64,000 nucleotides of DNA from an uncultured bacterium. GTDB taxonomy: Bacteria > Nitrospirota > Thermodesulfovibrionia > Thermodesulfovibrionales > Thermodesulfovibrionaceae. Where the stretch lies: contig CALLBR010000015.1 of NCBI GenBank assembly GCA_937998865.1, positions 1 to 64,000 of the forward strand, given 5' to 3'. Below are positions 27,735 through 35,909 of the stretch, piece by piece (position 1 is the stretch's first letter; each line of letters begins with the position of its first letter). The notes beneath the pieces were generated by a model that had not been told where the DNA came from, ran no database searches, and saw nothing but the letters and a program-made list of their open reading frames with translations. The position numbers and the translations under genes are program-made.

Positions 27735-28436
27735 TCAACCTCCTAATCTTAATCTCCAAACCATCAGAGCAGCTTCACGGACGATTTTTTTGTCCATCTT
27801 TGATGAACCGCTGTTTCGTTCATAAAATATAATGGGAATTTCCCCTATTTTAAACCCTTTCTTGAAAGCTCTATAGACCATCTCAATCTGAAAAGCATAG
27901 CCATTTGATTTAATTTTATCAAGCTCAATGCTTTCAAGAACACTTCTTCTGTAACAACGATATCCACTTGTTACATCTGTGAGAAAGCCAAGTCCTAATA
28001 TTGTTGTGGCATATTTATTTGCAAATTTTGAAAGAAGTAGCCTTCTGAAGTCCCATCCTACAACACTTATTGTTCCATGGGTATATCTTGAGCCAATTAC
28101 AAGGTCGTAACCTTCTTCACTTTTTTCAATAAATCTTGGTATATCAGAAGGATCATGGGATAAATCTGCATCCATCTCAAAAACATATTGATAATCCCTT
28201 TTAAGCGCCCATTTAAAACCTGTCAGATAGGCTGTGCCAAGCCCAAGCTTTGCTGGTCTCTGTATTAGATTAATTTTACCATCCTTTGTAAGATACTTTT
28301 TAATTATATCAGGAGTGCCATCATTAGAATTATCATCAATGATGAGAATATCTACTTTTTGTTTTAAAGTTAATGGAATTATTTTTTTTATATTCTCTGC
28401 TTCATTGTAAGTAGGAAGCACCACTAGGATTTTCAT
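27735..28436 (-). CDS. Polyprenol-phosphate mannosyltransferase-like GT2 (Dpm1 type)
   Basis: The 233-residue GT-A enzyme has VVLPTYNEAENI, ILIIDDNSNDGTPDII, FEMDADLSHDP (the metal-binding DxD-like site), VIGSRYTHG and TSGYRCYRRSVL. It matches dolichol/polyprenol-phosphate mannose synthases, which load a sugar on a lipid carrier for transfer outside the membrane. It lacks the C-terminal TM domain that some bacterial versions carry. No Shine-Dalgarno sequence: an extended -10 (TGTTATAAT) ends 5 nt before ATG. Confidence 0.92.
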   Translation of the reverse strand: MKILVVLPTYNEAENIKKIIPLTLKQKVDILIIDDNSNDGTPDIIKKYLTKDGKINLIQRPAKLGLGTAYLTGFKWALKRDYQYVFEMDADLSHDPSDIPRFIEKSEEGYDLVIGSRYTHGTISVVGWDFRRLLLSKFANKYATTILGLGFLTDVTSGYRCYRRSVLESIELDKIKSNGYAFQIEMVYRAFKKGFKIGEIPIIFYERNSGSSKMDKKIVREAALMVWRLRLGG

Positions 28437-28441
28437 GAAAA

Positions 28442-28450
28442 ATTATAACA
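28442..28450 (-). promoter_or_regulatory. Extended -10 promoter directly before the Dpm1-like gene
   Basis: TGTTATAAT reads leftward at 28450-28442 and leaves 5 nt to the ATG at 28436. No good -35 box is seen, as expected for an extended -10 promoter. This predicts a leaderless or nearly leaderless transcript. Confidence 0.45.
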
Positions 28451-28497
28451 TTTTACACCCTCTTATTCATGAAAAAAACATGAAAAGGTTTAATTTT

Positions 28498-29562
28498 TCA
28501 TAAGATTGCTTTTTCTTTCAGATATGATAGGAATTCAGATTTTGTTTTATTCCAAGAGAAGCTTTTTGCCCATTTAGTGGCATTAATTGCCATTTTCTGG
28601 TATTCTTCCCTATTTTGCCAAAGTTTAATTACAGCTATTGCCATATCTTCGGGATTCTTAACAAGTACTCCTGTGATGCCATTGATTATGCTATCCTTAA
28701 GTCCAGCCACATCGTATCCAATAGCTGGTGTTCCCAGGGCATTTGCTTGAATCACAACTTGTCCCCATCCTTCCCTTATGCTTGGGACTAACAGAAAGTG
28801 AGCTTTCCGAAGAATAGTCTCTTTAACATCCTCCTCTACATATCCGTAAAAAATTAATCCCTCTTGTTCACTGTATTTTTTCCGTAAATTATTGAATAAG
28901 GGTCCACTTCCTAAAATTCTTAGCTTAGCCTCTTTTATATGTTTTTTTATAAGCTTAAAAGCTTTTATAGCATCTTCAGGATTTTTAGTTTTTTTTAATC
29001 TTCCCAGATACACTAAGGAAAGGTAAATGTCCTTTTCAGGTAAAACACTTAAAGGTTCAATTTCAAGACCATTACTTATGATTTTAATATCTCTAAATTT
29101 TAACCTCCTTAAATCCTCTGCCGTAGAGTTTGATACAGTTATAACGGGCTTTTCTCTGTAGAATTTCAATAATAATTTTTCAATAAATTTGAGAGGATAG
29201 CCTAAAAGACCAAACTCTGCAGTCCAAAAATTATCGTAAAGTTGATGAATTAGGAGGATGGAATTTGTTAGAGAAAAAGTAAAAAAACCAACGCCATTAA
29301 ATTCATCAATTATAAGAAAGGGGTTACTTTTAAGAGCATACATAAATCCTAAGAAATGTGTGGTAAGTTCATTGCCTTTTCTTATAAACTTAATTCCCTC
29401 TATGATTTCATAAGATGGAGCTTTCTTGAATTTACAGCAGAACCATTCAACTTCCATACCACTATTGAAAAGTGCTTTAGCTAAATGATAGGTATATATT
29501 TCAGCACCGCCTTTTTCAGGATGCCTGATGCAGCGTCTATTAAGTATGAGAACTTTTTTCAT
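28498..29562 (-). CDS. Glycosyltransferase family 4 with altered EX7E motif
   Basis: The 354-residue GT-B protein has RRCIRHPEKGGAEIYTYHLAKAL at the start, SLVYLGRLKKTKNPEDAIKAF in the donor domain and PSIREGWGQVVIQANALGTPAIGYD. The usual second Glu of the GT4 E-x7-E motif is Gln here (EGWGQVVIQ), which is uncommon and might alter donor handling. It is separated from the Dpm1-like gene by 61 nt and may have its own promoter (TATAAT 11 nt before ATG). Confidence 0.88.
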   Translation of the reverse strand: MKKVLILNRRCIRHPEKGGAEIYTYHLAKALFNSGMEVEWFCCKFKKAPSYEIIEGIKFIRKGNELTTHFLGFMYALKSNPFLIIDEFNGVGFFTFSLTNSILLIHQLYDNFWTAEFGLLGYPLKFIEKLLLKFYREKPVITVSNSTAEDLRRLKFRDIKIISNGLEIEPLSVLPEKDIYLSLVYLGRLKKTKNPEDAIKAFKLIKKHIKEAKLRILGSGPLFNNLRKKYSEQEGLIFYGYVEEDVKETILRKAHFLLVPSIREGWGQVVIQANALGTPAIGYDVAGLKDSIINGITGVLVKNPEDMAIAVIKLWQNREEYQKMAINATKWAKSFSWNKTKSEFLSYLKEKAIL

Positions 29563-29687
29563 GTTTCTCTCAAATTATATCAAGGAGGAAAAATTCCATA
29601 CAAATTGCCTTATTCCGTTATAAAACTTTTCTTCTCACAAAAAGTAAGACTATCAAAGAAAATTGGAAATAAATCTTTTCATCTTTG

Positions 29688-29693
29688 TATAAT
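29688..29693 (+). promoter_or_regulatory. -10 box directly before moeA
   Basis: TATAAT ends 7 nt before the ATG at 29701. TTGGAA at 29663-29668 could be a -35 at a long spacing of 19. No Shine-Dalgarno sequence lies between, so a leaderless message is likely. Confidence 0.45.
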
Positions 29694-29700
29694 CAATTTT

Positions 29701-30936
29701 ATGCTTGATAAAAGATACTTACTCTCTCAAGAGGCCCTAAAACTAATCATAGGAAATATAGAATTTCGTTGCCTTCCCAAGGAGAAAGTCTCTTTACAGG
29801 AAGCTTATTATAGGATAACCTATGAAGATGTCTTAGCTCCTGAGGATCTTCCCGGCTTTAATCGTTCAACTGTGGATGGTTTTGCTGTAAAAGCAATGGA
29901 CACTTTTGGTGCCAAAGAGAGTTCACCTGCTTATTTAACAATAAAAGGTGAAATTCCAATGGGAGGTATTCCCGCTTTCTCTATTTTTAATGGCCAGTGC
30001 GCTTCTATTGCCACTGGAGGAATGCTTCCAGAGGGAGCTGATGCTGTTGTTATGATTGAGCATGTAAATATAGTATCAGAGGATTTAATCGAAGTTTTAA
30101 GAGCTGTTTCGCCCTGGGAGAACGTGATTTTCAAGGATGAGGATGTTAGGAAAGGAGAAGTTGTTATAAGGGCAGGGAAAAGACTCAAACCGCAGGACAT
30201 AGGAGCTTTAGCAGGTCTTGGAATTACAGAGGTGATAGTATCAAAAAAGCCCATAGTATCAATAATTCTTACGGGAGATGAAATTGTTCCTCATACTGAA
30301 AGAGTTTCTCCTGGACAAGTAAGAGATGTAAATTCTTTTACTTTGGCAGGATTAGCCCAAAAAGCAGGTGCTATACCGATAAAGTTTGGGATAGTAAAAG
30401 ATAACTACTCCGAGATAAAAGCCACAGTTCAGGAAGCCTACAGGGTTGGAGATATAATCATTATAACGGGCGGAACGAGTGCCGGCATAAAAGATATGAC
30501 AGCAAGAATAATAGATGAACTTGGCTCTCCAGGTGTGCTTTTCCATGGCGCATCTATAAAGCCAGGAAAGCCAATTATAGGCGGTGTTTGTAATGGTAAA
30601 CCTGTTTTTGGTTTACCAGGACATCCTGTAGCAGTTTATCTTTGTTTTGAATTATTTGTGAGACCTCTTATTGAACATATGATGGGTTTAGAGGAAAAAA
30701 GTTTTAAAAGGGTAGTAAAAGCTAAAATGGCAAGAAGTATTCATTCCCAATCTGGACGAGAAGATTTTATAAGAGTAAGCCTTGAGGAAAGAAATGGGCA
30801 ACTATGGGCTGTCCCACTTTTGAGTAAGTCAGGATTAATAATGAGTCTTGTAAAAGCAGATGGAATTGTCCATATAACCTCTCAATTGCTCGGAGTTGAG
30901 GAAGGACAAGAAGTCTATGTTGAGATTATAGATTAG
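29701..30936 (+). CDS. moeA: Molybdopterin molybdenumtransferase MoeA
   Basis: MoeA inserts molybdenum into adenylylated molybdopterin. The frame is open from 29485, but ATG 29701 gives 411 residues, the standard length, and follows a consensus -10. Visible signatures are LPGFNRSTVDGFAVKA, ATGGMLPEGADAVVMIEH, ILTGDEIV, GQVRDVNSFTLAGL, TGGTSAGIKDM and FGLPGHPVAVYLCFELFV. The 3' end overlaps the convergent epimerase gene by 11 nt. Other molybdenum cofactor genes are not adjacent, apart from the MOSC gene 15 kb away. Confidence 0.95.
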   Translation: MLDKRYLLSQEALKLIIGNIEFRCLPKEKVSLQEAYYRITYEDVLAPEDLPGFNRSTVDGFAVKAMDTFGAKESSPAYLTIKGEIPMGGIPAFSIFNGQCASIATGGMLPEGADAVVMIEHVNIVSEDLIEVLRAVSPWENVIFKDEDVRKGEVVIRAGKRLKPQDIGALAGLGITEVIVSKKPIVSIILTGDEIVPHTERVSPGQVRDVNSFTLAGLAQKAGAIPIKFGIVKDNYSEIKATVQEAYRVGDIIIITGGTSAGIKDMTARIIDELGSPGVLFHGASIKPGKPIIGGVCNGKPVFGLPGHPVAVYLCFELFVRPLIEHMMGLEEKSFKRVVKAKMARSIHSQSGREDFIRVSLEERNGQLWAVPLLSKSGLIMSLVKADGIVHITSQLLGVEEGQEVYVEIID

Positions 30937-31810
30937 AAAAGGCACTCCATCTAATGGACTCTCTGTAAGGAATAGGTTTTCTACCTATTAATTTTTGAAT
31001 AGGGTATACACCCTCTTTATCTTCGCAAATATTATGACGCCACATCATTTTATATTGTTCAGAGGCAAAAATTTTTAGGATGAACTTGGGTAGGGGCATA
31101 AGGATAACTTTTTTACCAAAGGAGCTAACAAAATCACGAACAATTTCGCCAATAGTTACCTTTTCATCTCCGCAAAGTTCAAAAATATTATTATTGCCTA
31201 CTTCCACAGCTCTAATAAAGCCTTCAGCTACATCTCTTACATCTATGGGTTGGAATTTATATCCTTTGATGTTAGGGAAAAAGAAAAGGGGTGTTTTTTT
31301 TATAAGGGGTGTAATTTTAGCAAAAAGCAGTTGTTCAGGTCCTAAAATAAAGGACGGACGTATGATCACATAGGGAATATGACTATCTTTAAGTTCTTTT
31401 TCAGCCATAAGTTTGGTTCTATGATATTTTGATGGAGCTTTTTCATCTACTCCCAAAGCGCTCATATGAACTATTTTTTTGGGAGGGATTTGCTTTAAAG
31501 CCTCATAGAGATTTTTTGAATATTCATAGTGAACTTTTTCAAAGGTGATACCTTTAGATTTTATCTCCTGAATAATACCAATAAGATGAATAACATAATC
31601 TGGTTTTATCTTTGATATGATCTTTGAAAGCTCTATTTTGTTTGTAAAATCATGGAGTTGATGTAATCTCAAACTTTCAGAGAAGAATATTTTTTGAGCC
31701 TTTGAAGGATTTCTAATAATTAAGTGAATCTCATAACCTTTTTTTAATCCTTCCCTTACTACATATCTTCCAACAAAACCTGTTCCTCCTGTTATTAAAA
31801 TTTTTTCCAT
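30926..31810 (-). CDS. NAD(P)-dependent epimerase/dehydratase (NDUFA9-like SDR)
   Basis: The 294-residue atypical short-chain dehydrogenase has the dinucleotide motif TGGTGFVGRYV, the acidic/basic strand-2 region HLIIRNPSKA, and SALGVDEKAPSKYHRTKLMAEKELKDS, in which the usual YxxxK active site is replaced by YHRTK. This pattern fits the NDUFA9/complex-I-associated or NmrA-like SDRs that bind NADPH and may not be enzymes. It lies 12 nt after uvrC on the same strand. Confidence 0.85.
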   Translation of the reverse strand: MEKILITGGTGFVGRYVVREGLKKGYEIHLIIRNPSKAQKIFFSESLRLHQLHDFTNKIELSKIISKIKPDYVIHLIGIIQEIKSKGITFEKVHYEYSKNLYEALKQIPPKKIVHMSALGVDEKAPSKYHRTKLMAEKELKDSHIPYVIIRPSFILGPEQLLFAKITPLIKKTPLFFFPNIKGYKFQPIDVRDVAEGFIRAVEVGNNNIFELCGDEKVTIGEIVRDFVSSFGKKVILMPLPKFILKIFASEQYKMMWRHNICEDKEGVYPIQKLIGRKPIPYRESIRWSAFSNL

Positions 31811-31822
31811 TTTTTTATTTTA

Positions 31823-33592
31823 TCATTTTTTAAGACAATCTATTACTTTTTGAGCTAATTTTTCATTAAAACTTGGTAAAGAGGAGATTTCATCTAAGGA
31901 TGCCTCTTTTATGTTTTTTAAACTTCCAAAATGTCTGAGTAAAATAAGCCTTCTTTTTTTACCAATTCCAGGAATTTGTTCTAGGATTGAAGAAAATTGT
32001 GAGCTTCTTCTTATTTTTTTATGATAAGTTATGGCAAACCTATGAGCTTCATCTCTTATTTTTCTAAGAAGAATTGAGGAGGGTCTTTTATCTTCAAGGG
32101 AAATTTCTTCCCCTTCATGAGAGATTATTCTGTTGGGATCTTTTGCTATGGCAAAAACATTTAATTTTTCTCTTATTTCTTTGATTATATCAAGCACTGT
32201 AAAGAGATGTCCTTTGCCTCCGTCAATTAATATTATGTCTGGTTTTGGAATACCTCCATCCTCTTCAAAATATTTAACTATTCTGGAAACTATCTCTATC
32301 ATCGAGGCATAGTCATCTATGGTATTTCTTTCTCTAATCTTAAGATGGCGATAATATCTTTTATTAAATGAGCCATCTTCCCAGTAGATAAAACTGCCTA
32401 CTGAATATTCACCAAAGAGGGTAGACACATCAAAAGCAGCTATACTTTTAGGAGTTTCCTCCAAATTAAGTCTGTCTTTTAATTCTTTTAGAATATTTTC
32501 AGTGGGAGATAAGTGTTGTTTTATATGAATTTCCGCATTTTTTTCAGCCAATTCCAGAAGTGCCTTTTCCTCTTTGCTTTGAGGTGTTCTTATATGAATG
32601 TCCTTTTCACTGATTTGCTTTAGCCATTTACCTATGTCTTCATGATTTTCAGGTTGCTTTGCCACAAGAATTAATTTTGGAGGTAAGAGTGTTTCTTTCA
32701 TATAGAGAGATTGAATAATGGAAAGAGTCAGATCTGACAAGTTTTCATAGAAGGCACTTTTAATCAGATAATTTTTTGATCCCACTAATAGACCATTTCT
32801 GATAAAGAGGACATTTACGGATAAGGCTTTTTGGTCTTCATGAATTCCCACTACATCCATATCCTCTATGTTTTGGGATACCACTCTTTGAAATTGAAAA
32901 ATTTTTTCAAGCCTTTTAATCTGATCTCTTATTTCTGCTGCTTCCTCGAATTTTAGATTTTCACTGAGTTTATACATTTTATCTCTTAATTTTTCAATAA
33001 GTTCCTTTTTTTGTCCCTTGAGAAACATTATCACAGACTCCACCTCTTTCATATATTCTTCTTTAGAAATCTTACCAGCGCAAGGGGCATAACATCTCCT
33101 CATTTGGAATTGAATACAGGGTCTTAATGGTTTATTTAGACGATACTTACATGTCCTTATTAAGAAATTTTTTCTAATAAAGGAGAGAGCTTCCCACATA
33201 GATTGAGCTGGAACATACGGTCCAAAGTATAGATTACCGTCTTTCTTTATTTTACGAACTACTTCTATTTTAGGCCACTCCTCTTTTATTGCAACTCTTA
33301 TATAGGGGAAACTTTTATCATCTCTTAGGAGAATATTAAAAGGAGGTTTATATTTTTTTATTAAATTTGCTTCAAGCACTAAGGCTTCATACTCACTAGA
33401 TGTTACTATATATGAAACATCATGAACTATTTCCATCATCTTTGCTTTTCTTGGATGGAGCTCTTTTTTGTTCAGATAGCTACGAAGACGGTTTTTTAGA
33501 TTCTTTGCCTTTCCAATGTATAGAACTTTGCCTTTTTTGTCTTTAAAGACGTATACTCCCGGAAGTTCACAAATTTTGGAAATTTCTAACAT
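31823..33592 (-). CDS. uvrC: Excinuclease ABC subunit C
   Basis: UvrC makes both incisions in nucleotide excision repair. The 589-residue protein has an N-terminal GIY-YIG nuclease (PGVYVFKDKKGKVLYIGKAKNLKNRL), a cysteine cluster (CKYRLNKPLRPC, MRRCYAPC) matching the reported Fe-S-binding cysteines of UvrC, a UVR motif near 200-235, the RNase H-like endonuclease core (AAFDVS, LIDGGKGH) and C-terminal helix-hairpin-helix motifs (LEQIPGIGKKR). No ribosome binding site is visible; TATAAT lies 6 nt before ATG. It is divergent from atpB. Confidence 0.96.
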   Translation of the reverse strand: MLEISKICELPGVYVFKDKKGKVLYIGKAKNLKNRLRSYLNKKELHPRKAKMMEIVHDVSYIVTSSEYEALVLEANLIKKYKPPFNILLRDDKSFPYIRVAIKEEWPKIEVVRKIKKDGNLYFGPYVPAQSMWEALSFIRKNFLIRTCKYRLNKPLRPCIQFQMRRCYAPCAGKISKEEYMKEVESVIMFLKGQKKELIEKLRDKMYKLSENLKFEEAAEIRDQIKRLEKIFQFQRVVSQNIEDMDVVGIHEDQKALSVNVLFIRNGLLVGSKNYLIKSAFYENLSDLTLSIIQSLYMKETLLPPKLILVAKQPENHEDIGKWLKQISEKDIHIRTPQSKEEKALLELAEKNAEIHIKQHLSPTENILKELKDRLNLEETPKSIAAFDVSTLFGEYSVGSFIYWEDGSFNKRYYRHLKIRERNTIDDYASMIEIVSRIVKYFEEDGGIPKPDIILIDGGKGHLFTVLDIIKEIREKLNVFAIAKDPNRIISHEGEEISLEDKRPSSILLRKIRDEAHRFAITYHKKIRRSSQFSSILEQIPGIGKKRRLILLRHFGSLKNIKEASLDEISSLPSFNEKLAQKVIDCLKK

Positions 33593-33598
33593 AGATAT

Positions 33599-33604
33599 AT
33601 TATA
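33599..33604 (-). promoter_or_regulatory. -10 box directly before uvrC
   Basis: TATAAT reads leftward at 33604-33599 and leaves 6 nt to the uvrC ATG at 33592. The -35 region is weak. It shares an 84-nt intergenic region with the atpB promoter on the other strand. Confidence 0.45.
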
Positions 33605-33616
33605 TTAACTTGCCTC

Positions 33617-33645
33617 TTGACTTTTGAAAAATTTTTATGTATTAT
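33617..33645 (+). promoter_or_regulatory. Sigma-70 promoter of atpB-atpE
   Basis: TTGACT (33617-33622), a 17-nt spacer and TATTAT (33640-33645). The predicted start near 33652 leaves a 25-nt leader with AAAGGAGG before the GTG start of atpB. Confidence 0.65.
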
Positions 33646-33676
33646 AACTTAAACTATTTTAGAAAGGAGGCTTAGC

Positions 33677-34354
33677 GTGGAAGCACCAACTTTTTTACAC
33701 ATGATATTCCCCTCTATTCCACCTTATGTGAGCTACTCCTGGTTAGCAATGGCGGTTATTATTGTTGTAGCTTTTATTGTGAAAGGTAGTCTCAAAATGG
33801 TACCAGCAGGAGTTCAGAATGTTATGGAAGTTTTAGTGGAGTTTCTAAGGGGACAGGCATTGATTAGCATTGGACAGCACTGGGGAGATAAATTTTTGCC
33901 ACTTTTAGGTACTCTTTTTATTTATATTTTAGTATGCAATCTTTTTGGTCTTATTCCTGGCTTTGAATCCCCAACTTCCAATGTGAATGTAACTTTCTCC
34001 ATGGCAATTCCGGTCTTTTTCATCTATCAGTTTATGGGCTTTAAGGTGCATGGAATTCGTTATCTTGAACATTTCCTTGGTCCCATAAGAAGTATTTATG
34101 CAATTCCCTTCATGATGTTTATGTTTGTAGTGGAGTGGATAACTCACTTGGCAAGACCATTAACTCTTGGTGTCCGACTTTTTGGTAATATGGTTGGTAA
34201 ACATCTTCTATTAATGGTTTTAGGAATTCTTGCTCCATTAATAGTTCCAGTGGCATTTCTATGTTTAGGTACTTTAGTGAGTGTGCTTCAAGCTTATGTT
34301 TTTATGTTGCTTACTGCTGTTTACATAGCAGGCTCTGTTGAAGAGTCGCACTAA
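33677..34354 (+). CDS. atpB: F0F1 ATP synthase subunit a
   Basis: Subunit a forms the ion half-channels beside the c-ring. The 225-residue integral membrane protein has five or more TM helices and the key element LARPLTLGVRLFGNMVGKHLL with the essential Arg that faces the c-ring glutamate. It starts with GTG after AAAGGAGG. atpE follows after 28 nt, and the F1 genes are not in this window, so the synthase genes are split as in several deltaproteobacteria and Nitrospirota. Confidence 0.95.
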   Translation: MEAPTFLHMIFPSIPPYVSYSWLAMAVIIVVAFIVKGSLKMVPAGVQNVMEVLVEFLRGQALISIGQHWGDKFLPLLGTLFIYILVCNLFGLIPGFESPTSNVNVTFSMAIPVFFIYQFMGFKVHGIRYLEHFLGPIRSIYAIPFMMFMFVVEWITHLARPLTLGVRLFGNMVGKHLLLMVLGILAPLIVPVAFLCLGTLVSVLQAYVFMLLTAVYIAGSVEESH

Positions 34355-34382
34355 ATATCATTAAAAGAAAGGAGGGACCAGA

Positions 34383-34715
34383 ATGAGAAAGTTTTTCGTA
34401 GTTCTTATGGCTGCCTTGGTTGTGGTATTAACTGCATCCGCAGTATTTGCAGCTGAGTCAGATCCTGCAAAGCTTAACTATTATGGTTGGGCAACTGCAG
34501 GTGCCTTAATTGGTCTTGGAGTAGCTGCTGGTCTTGGTGGAGCTGGAATGGGACAGGGTCTTAGAGGTATTCTTGAAGGTTCTGCAAGAAATCCTGGCGT
34601 TACTGGAAAACTCATGACACTCTTCATTGTAGGTCTTGCCTTAATTGAGTCTTTGGTCATTTATGTTCTTGTATTTGTTCTTATTACCTTCTATGCAAAT
34701 CCTTTTGTGAAGTAA
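34383..34715 (+). CDS. atpE: F0F1 ATP synthase subunit c, with N-terminal signal peptide
   Basis: The 110-residue protein carries a signal-peptide-like start (about 1-23, ending SAVFA) not found in most c subunits, then the two-helix hairpin. Helix 1 contains GGAGMGQG with Gln58, the polar loop is RGILEGSARNPG, and helix 2 contains LALIESLVIY with Glu89 as ion-binding residue. Gln58, Glu89, Ser90 and Tyr94 match the sodium-binding positions Gln32, Glu65, Ser66 and Tyr70 of the Ilyobacter tartaricus c-ring; the Thr67 position is Leu. This suggests Na+ coupling, but that is an inference. A strong terminator follows. Confidence 0.95.
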   Translation: MRKFFVVLMAALVVVLTASAVFAAESDPAKLNYYGWATAGALIGLGVAAGLGGAGMGQGLRGILEGSARNPGVTGKLMTLFIVGLALIESLVIYVLVFVLITFYANPFVK

Positions 34716-34731
34716 TTTTTTTTATTTTTTC

Positions 34732-34767
34732 AAAGGAGGGGCAAAAGCTCCTCCTTTTTTTATTCTT
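34732..34767 (+). terminator. Rho-independent terminator after atpE
   Basis: An 11-bp stem (34732-34742 with 34747-34757, one G-T wobble) closes an AAAA loop and runs into seven T residues. Confidence 0.9.
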
Positions 34768-34792
34768 TTAAGTCGTTCTTAGTTAGTTTCAT

Positions 34793-34800
34793 GCTATAAT
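34793..34800 (+). promoter_or_regulatory. Extended -10 promoter before the GAF/HD-GYP gene
   Basis: TGCTATAAT (34792-34800) is an extended -10 consensus. It leaves 8 nt to the ATG at 34809 with no Shine-Dalgarno sequence between, so the transcript would be leaderless or have a leader of about 2 nt. The terminator of atpE lies just upstream, which makes this a new transcription unit. Confidence 0.55.
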
Positions 34801-34808
34801 AAATTTCA

Positions 34809-35909
34809 ATGGAAAAGGAAAAAGTTAATCCAGAACATCTAAGACAACTTCTTGAATTTTCTGCCTTAATTAATTCTTCCATGGAGATAGAAAATATACG
34901 AAAAAGAACTATAGAAGCTTCTATGAAAGTAACAAACAGTGAAGCTGGAAGCCTTCTTCTATATGATAGTGATACTAAGGAACTCTATTTTGATGTTACT
35001 ATGGGTGAAAAAGCAGAGAAAATTAAAACAATTAGGCTAAAACTAGGACAAGGAATTGCAGGTTGGGTAGCTTTAACTAAGGAGGTTTTAATAGTAAATG
35101 ATGTACAGAATGATAGAAGATTTTTCAGAGAAGCTGATGAAAAGAGCGGTTTTACTACTAAGTCGATGATTTGTGTACCAATTCTCTCAAAAGAAAGGCT
35201 TTTGGGAGTTTTGCAAGTGATAAATAAAATCGATAGTCCCTTTACTGATTACGATGCAGAATTATTAAAAGCACTTTCTAATCAGGTTGCTGTTGCAATA
35301 GAAAATGCAAGACTTTATAGTGATATGAAAGAAACTTTTTACGAGATTGTTTTTGCTTTGGCAGATACAATTGAAAAAAGAGATCCTTACACAGGTGGTC
35401 ATACAAAGAGAGTCATGAATTACAGCCTTGCTATAGGAGCAGAGATGGGGCTCGAAAAGGAAGAATTTGAAAGGCTAAAGCTCGGAGCTATTCTTCATGA
35501 TATTGGGAAAATTGGCATAAGAGATAGGATTTTACTTAAGGAGGGAGAACTTACACAGGATGAATTTGAGATGATTAAAGCTCATACAATATATGGTGCA
35601 GAAATACTTCAGCATGTAAAAAAACTAGATGTTATTCTTCCCTGTGTAAAATACCATCATGAAAAATTTGACGGAACAGGTTATCCTGAAAGACTTAAGG
35701 GAGAGGAAATTCCTCTTATTGCAAGAATTATTGCAGTTGCTGATACCTTTGATGCAATGACAACGGATAGACCTTATAGAAAGGGTCTTTCCTTTGAAGA
35801 AGCAATTGCAGAATTAAAAAATAAAGCTGGCACTCAATTTGATCCTGTTGTTGTAGAAGCTTTCCTTAGAGCTTTTAAAAAAGGAGATTTATTGGGAATT
35901 GAAAATTAA
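34809..35909 (+). CDS. GAF and HD-GYP domain phosphodiesterase
   Basis: The 366-residue cytoplasmic protein has a GAF sensor domain (about 15-170) and an HD-GYP domain (about 180-360). Conserved residues are GGHTKRV, LHDIGKIGI (metal-binding HD), HTIYGAEIL, YHHEKFDGTGYPERL (the HHE...GYP signature) and ADTFDAMTTDRPYR. HD-GYP domains hydrolyse cyclic di-GMP; the GAF domain could bind a cyclic nucleotide or another small ligand. It heads an operon with cyclic-nucleotide enzymes and overlaps the next gene by 11 nt. Confidence 0.92.
   Translation: MEKEKVNPEHLRQLLEFSALINSSMEIENIRKRTIEASMKVTNSEAGSLLLYDSDTKELYFDVTMGEKAEKIKTIRLKLGQGIAGWVALTKEVLIVNDVQNDRRFFREADEKSGFTTKSMICVPILSKERLLGVLQVINKIDSPFTDYDAELLKALSNQVAVAIENARLYSDMKETFYEIVFALADTIEKRDPYTGGHTKRVMNYSLAIGAEMGLEKEEFERLKLGAILHDIGKIGIRDRILLKEGELTQDEFEMIKAHTIYGAEILQHVKKLDVILPCVKYHHEKFDGTGYPERLKGEEIPLIARIIAVADTFDAMTTDRPYRKGLSFEEAIAELKNKAGTQFDPVVVEAFLRAFKKGDLLGIEN

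Noticed and set aside
20983-29562. Glycan cluster as a genomic island integrated at tRNA-Leu
   Set aside because: No integrase is present, and I found no second copy of the tRNA 3' end at the far side of the cluster.
29485-29700. N-terminal extension of moeA by 72 codons
   Set aside because: It would overlap the divergent glycosyltransferase start, is unlike MoeA, and the moeA promoter sits inside it; ATG 29701 gives the normal protein.
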